Source: Phellopilus nigrolimitatus
Taxonomy: Eukaryota; Basidiomycota; Agaricomycetes; Hymenochaetales; Hymenochaetaceae
NCBI GenBank assembly: GCA_021029095.1
Contig: JAJOHG010000548.1
Coordinates: 1 to 14,574 of the forward strand
Reading direction: 5' to 3'
Length of the DNA stretch: 14,574 bases
In this document: in pieces, positions 8,801-14,574 of the stretch
Layout: every line of letters begins with the position of its first letter
Position numbering within the stretch: the first letter of the stretch is position 1
Made by a program: the position numbers and the translations under genes
Notes under the pieces: generated by a model
What the model was told of the DNA's origin: nothing
The model's database searches: none
Seen by the model: only the letters and a program-made list of their open reading frames with translations

Positions 8801-11800
8801 ACGTACGCGAGCTTGCGCGGAGGCGCCGCCGCCGCCGCCGCCGCGGGCGGGCTCGCGGACAGGCGGCGCTCCGTCTCCGCGCGGTGGAGCGCGATGGGGC
8901 GCGGGGGCGAGGGCGCCGCGAACGCGGAGACGAAGTCGTCCGGCCACTTGCCCTTCCCGAGCTGGATCGCCTGCGGGCGGCGGCGCGCGTCCGCGTCGTC
9001 CTCGCCCTCCTCCGCGACGCGCGAGAGGTCGATGACGGCGGCCTCGCTCGGGCGGCGGTCGCGCAGCACGGGCGGCTTCTTGAGCGCGCCCCCGCTGTGC
9101 ATGTACCCCGAGTGCTGGCTGCCCGACGACAGCTCGTCCCAGTGGCTCGCCTCCGACGTCGACGGCGCGCCCGAGCTCGCGTCCGCGCGGTAGTACAGAG
9201 ATTGCAGGTCCGACGGCGCGACCGACGTCGCGACGGTCGTCGCCGTCCGCACCGTGTTGAAGTTCGCAGACGCGCGGTCCCCGGGCTCCCCGACGGCGCC
9301 GCCCCGGCTCGCAGCGAGCAGCGACGACTGCGCCGTCGTGTGCGTCGCCTCGCTCGAGCTCGACACGCGGATGGGCACAGGCGCCGGCGCCCGCGCAGAC
9401 GCAGACGCCGCGGGCGGCTTCTCCTCTGGCGCGCCGCCCCGGCCGCGCCGCGCCTCGTGCGCGTCCGAGTCCTCCGAGTCCGTCGCGAGCGCCGACTCGT
9501 CCGCGAGCCGCGCCGCCGTGCTCTTCAGCGGCGAGCCGGGCTTCGCTGCCTGCGCCGTCGCCGTCTTCCCAGAGGAGGCCGACGCGGACAGGTCGTGCCC
9601 GCCCGCCGTCCTCGACCCCGCCCCCGACCCAGATCCTGACCCGGAACCGGACTTTGACACGGCGTCCTCCGCCGGGCTGTCCGAGCGCACCGTCGGGAGC
9701 GCGGGGCCCGGCGGGCTCCAGCGCTTCTTCGCAGCGGGCGTCGACAGGTTCGGCGTCGACGCAGACGCGGCCTTCCCGCGCGTGCCGTACGGGCTGTTTG
9801 TCGCGGCAGCGGCGCCCCTCTTGTCCTTCTCCTTCTCCTTCCCCTTCTCCGCCTCGCGCCGGTGCGCACCGGCGGCTCCGCCCTGCCCGAGCAGCACCTT
9901 GCGCGCGACGCGCTCCGCGGCGGCGTCCTCGCCCGCGCGCGCGACGAGCGCGACGACGGTGCGCGCGACGCGGAAGAGCGCGTCGGGCGTGCAGCGCAGC
10001 AGGTCGTCGCGCTGGAAGAGGTCGCCCGCGGGCACGCCGAACGCGCCCGCGGCGGCCGCGAGGAACTTGGTCGCGTTCGCGGACGAGCGGAAGCCGTCCT
10101 CGTGCGGGTCCGCGCGCGCGATCGTGCCCGGGCGCAGCTTGTTCACGAGCCTGCGAATTGGTTTGTCTTAGCTGGATGCACAAGAGGAAAGAAAAGAGAG
10201 AGAGAGAGAGAACGCACTGGCAGAGGACGTATCCATCCCGCACCGCGTCTGCGAACATGCGCCGCTCGCGCTCCTCGCCCGACGCGCCCGTCCCACCCAA
10301 GTTGTTCACGCTCGCGTTGCTGAGGCTCGTGAGGCCGCCCCCGCCATACGGCCCGGGGCCGCCCACGCGCGTGCGTTCCGCGCGCGCCAGCAGGCGCAGG
10401 CGCTGCTCGCACTCGTCCCACACCTCCGCGGACAGCGGCGCGGGCGCGTTGGCCGCCACCGCCGCCGCCGCCGCCGACGCCGGGAACGCAGGAGACACAG
10501 GCGAAGTCGGCCGCGGGCGCGGCGGGGCCAGCTCGCGCAGGAGGAGCGAGGACGCGTGGCGCACGGTGTCGCGGTAGCCCGGCGGGAGCGGCGGCGGGCC
10601 GAGCCCGAGCCCGAGCCCGAGGCCAAGGTTGAGCGGCGAGGCGGCCCCCGTGCGCGACGGGCCGCGCGCGGGCGAGGGCGACGTCGTGCGGCGCGCGGGC
10701 GACGCGCGGGTCTGCGTGGGCGACTCGGCGCGGGCGAGCGCGAGGGAGGACGCGCTCGCGCTCGCGCGGGCACGCGTGCCCAGGGGCGACGGCGAGCCGG
10801 CCTTGTCTCTTTCTCTCTCCCGCTCGCGCTCGCGCGCGCGCGAGCTGCTCGTCGGCGCGGCGTGGGACGGCGTGTTGGGCGAGGAGGAGGCCGTCGGCGT
10901 GGTGCGCCCCTGCGCGGTGGGTGTGGTGCGTCCCGACGCGCCCGTGTTTGTATTCGTGTTTGCGCTTGCGCTGCCGCCCGACGGGCGGCGCCGTTCAGAT
11001 CGCTCGGGCCTGTCTGGCGCGCCGCCGCCTCCACTCGAGCTCGGAGACGAGGCGGACGCGGACGCGTCTGGAGAAGGGGAGGGCGGGAGCGGGAGGTGCC
11101 CCGCGCTGCCGGTGCCGGCGAGGCGCACGCGGAGGCGCGAGTTCGCGTTCGCGCTGGGGCTGAGCGGCGGGCGGGACTGCAGCACCGGGCCTCCGCCGCC
11201 ACCAGCGTTGCCGTTGGCGCTTGGCTGTGAGCGCGATGCTGCTGTCGTTGCCGATGGCTTTAGGGGCGAGGGCGGCGCGGTGCGGCTGTTCTGCGGCGGC
11301 GCGGAGGGCGAGGTCGGGGTGGTGGGCGAGGGCGGCGCGCCGCGGGTGGTGGGCGTGGAAGGGGAGGGGGGCGATGCGTTTGCGTTTGCGACGGAGGTGG
11401 AGGTGGAGGCGGAGGCGGGGAACTGCAGCGGCTTTGGGCGCGTGCGCGTGCGCTGCGGCGGCGTCGGCGACGGCGACGACGCTGCTGCTGCTGCTGCCGG
11501 CGAGGGCGCGGTGAGCGAGGGCGTCGAGGGCGAGGTGAGTTTCGCGCGCGAGGCCGAGCGCGGGGGCGGGGACGCTGGTGCCGGCGCCGGCGCCGGCGCA
11601 GGGGCAGGCGGGCGCTCGCGCTCGCGCGACGCGCTGTGCTCGCGCTCTCGCGTGCGCACGCGCTGCGCAGACGTGCTCGTGCGGCGCACGGGCGCTGCTG
11701 GTGCTGGTGCTCGCTGCGCGCGGGCCGGGGCCGCCGCAGGCGCGGAGATGCTGGCAGGCCCGGCGGCGGCGGCGGAGGAGGCCTGCGAGAGGTCGGCGAG

Positions 11801-12528
11801 GGCGGGGGCGGGGGAAGAGGTGGTGGACGACGACGTAGCGTGGGAGAGGGACGGTGCGAGGAAGGACCACGCCGACTTGGTGCGCGTGCGCGGGGGCGGC
11901 GGGGGCGCCGGCGGGCTCGCGCTGCGCTGCGTGCTGCCGTCGTTGCGCGCGCTGGGCGCGGACGGGTCGCCGCGCGCCTCCTCGTGCGCGCGTGCGGTCT
12001 CGCGGCTCGCGAGCCTGCGGAGGCCGCCGACCCTGCTGCCGAAGCCGCGCGGACGCTCCTTGCTCGTCTCGCGCGCGGCGCGCTCGCGCTCGCGCTCCTT
12101 CTCCCTCTCCTCTCGCGCTCGCGCTCACGCTCGCGGTCCCTGGGGCCCGCGCGGCCCGCGGCGAGGACGAAGTCGACGGAGACGCGCTGCCTGCCCTTCT
12201 TTACCGTCTCGTCCTCCGCTGCAGCTGGGGCAGGGGCGGGGCCGGTGTCGCTCGCGGAGGGCTTATGGCGCAGGACGGCGTGGGTGCGCGCGGGCATGGG
12301 CATGGGCTGCTGGTGCTGCTGCTGATCGTGTTTGGTGCGGAGGGCGGGGCCGGCGGCTGCGGCGCTGCGGATGGTGTGCTGGAGGGAGTGGCGGAGGCGG
12401 GTGAAGGAGGTGTGTGTTGGCGGCGGCGCTGGGGCGGGGGCGGGGTGTGTGGGCGGGTGCGGGGCGCTCGGGCCAGCGCCGGGGGACGCGGAGGCGTGGA
12501 AGCGCGATAGGGAGAGGGCGGAAGACAT
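5803..12528 (-). CDS. CH domain - STE-type septation kinase (Cdc7/SepH/Cdc15 type) - C1 domain fusion protein, probable CaaX terminus
   Basis: Likely a septation initiation / mitotic exit network kinase that phosphorylates Ser/Thr. Coding parts: 12528-10218 (with one frame change near 12126), 10150-8188, 8090-7861, 7797-7535, 7468-7343, 7276-6818 and 6761-5803. The six introns are 56-97 nt and all phases match. The total is about 2,100 aa, clearly longer than yeast or Aspergillus relatives. Approximate domains: disordered Ser/Pro/Ala/Arg-rich 1-690; CH domain 695-840 (DGYVLCQLVNKLRPGTI ... GDLFQRDDLL); disordered linker 845-1415; kinase 1423-1680 with GRGQFGSVY, VAVK, a Glu in MREVDVV, HCDLKAANIL, DFG, GTPNWMAPEV and DIWSLGCTVIEL; then LRPKDSLPFLRRVS; C1 zinc finger 1773-1819; disordered tail; C-terminal CTVQ. 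The ATG at 12528 opens MSSALSLSRFHASASPG. Kinase, C1 and CH calls are firm. The N-terminus is less so, because the frame break is unresolved. The SIN role is inferred from kinase similarity only. Confidence 0.88.
6142..6195 (-). repeat. Alternating Ser/His/Gln/Ala dipeptide repeat inside the kinase gene
   Basis: The coding strand reads SQSQSHSHAHAHSHSHSQ in the tail between the C1 domain and the C-terminus. It is encoded by near-perfect TCG CAC / GCG CAC repeats. It is low-complexity and expandable, and histidine spacing of two could bind metal; no function is shown. It will vary in length between strains. Confidence 0.85.
8124..8137. repeat. (AC)7 microsatellite inside a kinase-gene intron
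   Basis: It lies in the 97-nt intron (8091-8187) that separates the linker exon from the exon starting the kinase domain. On the transcribed strand it reads (GT)n, so it adds several spurious GT dinucleotides. The correct donor is GTGAGC at 8187-8182, which joins GTHF to QLGNCIGRG in frame. Confidence 0.85.
10182..10212. repeat. Purine (AG)n tract in the intron that splits the CH domain
   Basis: The 67-nt intron 10151-10217 begins GTGCGTTC on the minus strand and continues directly into a CT repeat. It splits the Gln codon of VLCQ|LVNKL inside the CH domain. The long pyrimidine stretch sits at the donor side rather than only before the acceptor, which is unusual but compatible with splicing. 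Confidence 0.8.
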
Positions 12529-12604
12529 GGGCGTGCTGACGTAGGAGAGAGCTGGAAGGGGGGCTGGAAGGGGGACAGGGACTGCTAAGGGGCAGCATGC
12601 ATGC

Positions 12605-12650
12605 AGAAAAGAAGAGGGAAAGAGAGAGAGAGAAGAGAAGGGAAGGGAGG
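12605..12650 (-). promoter_or_regulatory. CT-rich tract upstream of the kinase gene
   Basis: The plus strand is purine-only here, so the transcribed strand reads a continuous C/T run 77-122 nt upstream of the ATG at 12528. Fungal promoters without a strong TATA box often carry such CT motifs just before the transcription start, so the start of the mRNA may lie within or just after it. No TATA box was recognised nearby. Confidence 0.4.
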
Positions 12651-13316
12651 TGATATCTGAACGAAACGCGAGGCAGGGCAAGTCAGGTCTCTACGTGTGC
12701 TCGACGGCGGGGCACGGCGGCGTCGCGGAGGGGTGTGCTCGACGCGGGTGCTGGCCGACGAGCGAGCTCGAGTCGCAAGAGCAAGAGCAGCAGGAGACGA
12801 GGAGAGCGACGCGAGGTGGAGCAGGCGAGGCGGTGATGGCAAAGGCAATGACCTCAGTCGGTCAGATACCATCACGGTCACTGCGCGCCGTCCGCCGTCT
12901 GCCGTCCATCACAATCCCGATCCCGACGCCGCACGGCCTACGCTCCTCCGCATCTCCGCATCTCCACTCCGCCCCGCCCCGCCGACACCCGTCAACGCTA
13001 TCTAGCGCGGAACTGAACTGATTTCACGCGGGGCTCAGGGCAAGTGCTTCTCTTCTGACACAGCAAGGTGCAAAGGTGCCTCGCATTCGCCCCTCCCTTC
13101 GACGACATGCAAGCGAGCACCGCTGTCCCGTCGCCGCCGACATACCGGTGATCGAAGCAACGCCGCCGCCATCCCTTATTTTCTGACTCATTCTCTGGCA
13201 CACACGCACACTCAGACACACACGCGCCACGTAACACGTCCCTCGTCACCCCATCCGCTCCATTCTGCAATCTCTCTCGAGTCCTGTCTTCTGCCGCTGC
13301 CGCTGCCGCCTCCGCA

Positions 13317-13347
13317 CACGTGCGCCAGCCCGCGTTTCCCGCACGTG
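13317..13347. promoter_or_regulatory. Pair of CACGTG E-boxes
   Basis: CACGTG occurs at 13317-13322 and 13342-13347, 25 bp apart, and again at 14553-14558. CACGTG is the palindromic core bound by bHLH regulators in fungi. The pair is about 790 bp upstream of the kinase start codon and could serve either that gene or a gene to the right. No other evidence of function is visible. Confidence 0.3.
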
Positions 13348-13390
13348 TTCCGCCGCCACGCCTGGGCCCCCAGAGCGCCCACCGCGCCCA

Positions 13391-13410
13391 CTACGTCTAC
13401 GTCTACGTCT
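13391..13410. repeat. (CTACGT)3 short tandem repeat
   Basis: Three hexamer copies plus CT. In one frame it would encode Tyr-Val or Ser-Thr repeats, but no surrounding gene is supported. Confidence 0.8.
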
Positions 13411-13961
13411 ATTCACGTCCCCGCTTGGCATTCAATTATCCACCGCGCGTCCTTCTGCCCGCGTTCAATCTCCAGTGCCTGCTTCTGCCGTATCACTGCG
13501 GAGGTCTCGTCTTCCCCAAACATACAATTATACAATTCTTCTGCGCGAACCCTACTTTCAATCCAGGTCCCCTCGTCGTGTCAACGCGGTCTATTCGCGC
13601 GTGCCCTTAGCATTGAGAAAAGCGCAGCGTCTCCGCGCGCAGTTTCAGTTCACTGTTCAATGTTCACTGTTTCAACTCAGAATCCGCATCTCTCCAGTCG
13701 ACCGCTTCTCCATTCCGCGAAATTACGCTGCTTTCGCTATTCGATATACATATCCAGCACGATCACTACAGCATCCACATCTCCTCAACCGTACCGGACA
13801 CTTCCCCATCCCGTAAAAAAGAACAGACGATCCGCCCACGACGCACACAACCCGCTTCCATTTCCAAAATAAAACTCTGTTTTCCAACACACACAACGTA
13901 TTGCAGAACCAAGCGAGCCACCGCGCGAGCGCAACGTCAAACAGGTCCTAATTACAGAACC

Positions 13962-13978
13962 ACAGTACAGTACAGTAC
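13962..13978. repeat. (ACAGT)3 short tandem repeat
   Basis: Three copies of a pentamer followed by AC. No role is apparent. Confidence 0.75.
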
Positions 13979-14481
13979 GGACATCGTTTTCCCATAATCC
14001 ATATTCCATCATTCCTTCTCCCTGCGAGCCTAAGAGTCAAGTACTTGTGCGCTGGCGCTCCCCCGCGCGAATCGCTTACAGGCAGCAGACGAACCCCCAG
14101 GCGTCCCAAAGAAGCAGCCTCGAGCCAGCCAGCGGCACCGGCCCATCAATTCACTCCGGCCCAGCGCAGTCCCGAGTCCCGAGTCCGGTCGGAGTCGCCA
14201 GTCCTTTTCCAAGACCCAAGATTTAGACTCGCCGGACACAGAGCCGAACAGCGGCGCCTTAGCCTTAGTCGCACTCGCCAGCGTCATGAGATCCCATCGA
14301 GCAAGCCAGCCAGCAGACCGCACAGCCACAGCCTTCCCCCGCCATCTGCCAATATCAGCGCCAATAACCAGATCTCATTCCCAAATCTACATCTGTCAAA
14401 AACAGGAGACAAGACAAGAAACGTGAAGAAGAAGAAGAGAAGGGGCCCGAGATCAGAGGACGCCGTAAGCGGCATAACGGG

Positions 14482-14497
14482 TACATACATACATACA
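14482..14497. repeat. (TACA)n tetranucleotide microsatellite
   Basis: Four copies of TACA near the right end of the window. No role is apparent. Confidence 0.75.
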
Positions 14498-14574
14498 ACA
14501 GAGACGTCATCGAGATATCTCTCTCCCGTCCCGCTCATCCCAGCCAGAAGCGCACGTGCTCCACAGGCATCCCG

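Larger units (their letters stand above)
12651..14574. other. Intergenic region upstream of the kinase gene, no coding region recognised
   Basis: This C-rich, stop-poor DNA gives open frames in several phases (for example 13345-13872 plus), but none has a recognisable domain or steady codon bias. The plus strand from about 13200 to 14000 is CT- and CCA-rich with scattered CAG acceptor-like sites. It looks like promoter and 5' leader sequence of a plus-strand gene that would begin beyond the window. A minus-strand frame at 14030-14329 is also open but unremarkable. Confidence 0.45.

Noticed and set aside
8191..9639. Plus-strand open frame of 482 codons opposite the kinase-gene linker
   Set aside because: It is almost pure Arg/Ala/Val and antisense to a frame that links two real domains. 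GC-rich third positions remove stop codons on the other strand.
11260..12126. Continuation of the start-codon frame past the frame change near 12126
   Set aside because: It turns into Arg/Pro/Ala-only sequence, while the other frame gives varied Ser/Thr-rich sequence and leads into the CH domain.
10629..12404. Plus-strand open frame of 591 codons opposite the kinase N-terminus
   Set aside because: Gly/Ala/Arg/Val-rich with no domain. It mirrors the GC-biased coding strand, which continues in frame into the CH domain.
13345..13872. Plus-strand frame of 175 codons
   Set aside because: Ser/Thr/Pro-rich product of C-rich DNA with few stop codons. Codon use is unlike the confident genes and no domain is seen, so it is more likely leader or promoter sequence.
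14030..14538. Minus-strand frames near the right end
   Set aside because: No domain, no splice-supported extension, and they contain simple-repeat sequence.
1..14574. CRISPR arrays, bacterial operons, rRNA or tRNA genes
   Set aside because: No spaced direct-repeat array, no cloverleaf-like tRNA sequence and no rRNA-like sequence was seen; the introns show the DNA is eukaryotic.

Overview
The window looks like nuclear DNA of a basidiomycete fungus, most likely an Agaricomycete. The evidence is two multi-exon genes with short introns (56-120 nt, GTNNGN donors, pyrimidine-rich acceptors), very GC-rich third codon positions in the genes, lower-GC intergenic DNA, CT-rich tracts just upstream of start codons, and a septation-type STE kinase with a basidiomycete-like sequence.

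Layout. 1-700 is low-complexity DNA dominated by a pyrimidine microsatellite. 700-3600 is lower-GC DNA without a recognisable gene. It does hold a set of open segments joined by plausible splice sites (1149-1978, and a possible last exon at 2303-2502). Part of this set is duplicated as a diverged direct repeat of about 85 bp, and one copy carries a 1-nt frameshift; it could be a small unknown gene or a decaying one. A TATA box near 3619 and a CT tract lead into a confident five-exon plus-strand gene (3813-4815). Its product is about 214 aa, helical, with one C-terminal membrane segment, and I do not recognise its family. It converges on the main gene of the window across about 1 kb of 3' sequence (4816-5802).

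5803-12528 on the minus strand is one very large gene of about 2,100 codons. In order it encodes a long Ser/Pro/Ala-rich N-terminus, a calponin-homology (CH) domain, a second long disordered linker, an STE-type kinase domain of the Cdc7/SepH/Cdc15 (septation initiation / mitotic exit) type, a C1 zinc-finger domain, a disordered tail and a C-terminal CTVQ box that fits a prenylation (CaaX) motif. The catalytic loop reads HCD instead of HRD. Reading frames change once near 12126 in a purine-rich, repeat-coding stretch; this is an indel, an assembly error or an unrecognised intron.

12529-14574 is intergenic: a CT tract (on the minus strand) upstream of the kinase gene, two CACGTG boxes 25 bp apart, and several short tandem repeats. 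It probably contains the promoter of the kinase gene and the upstream region of a gene lying to the right of the window.

The most interesting content is the kinase architecture: cytoskeleton-type (CH), kinase, lipid-binding-type (C1) and possible lipid-anchor modules in a single septation kinase. All function statements are homology inferences from motifs read by eye. No database search was run.
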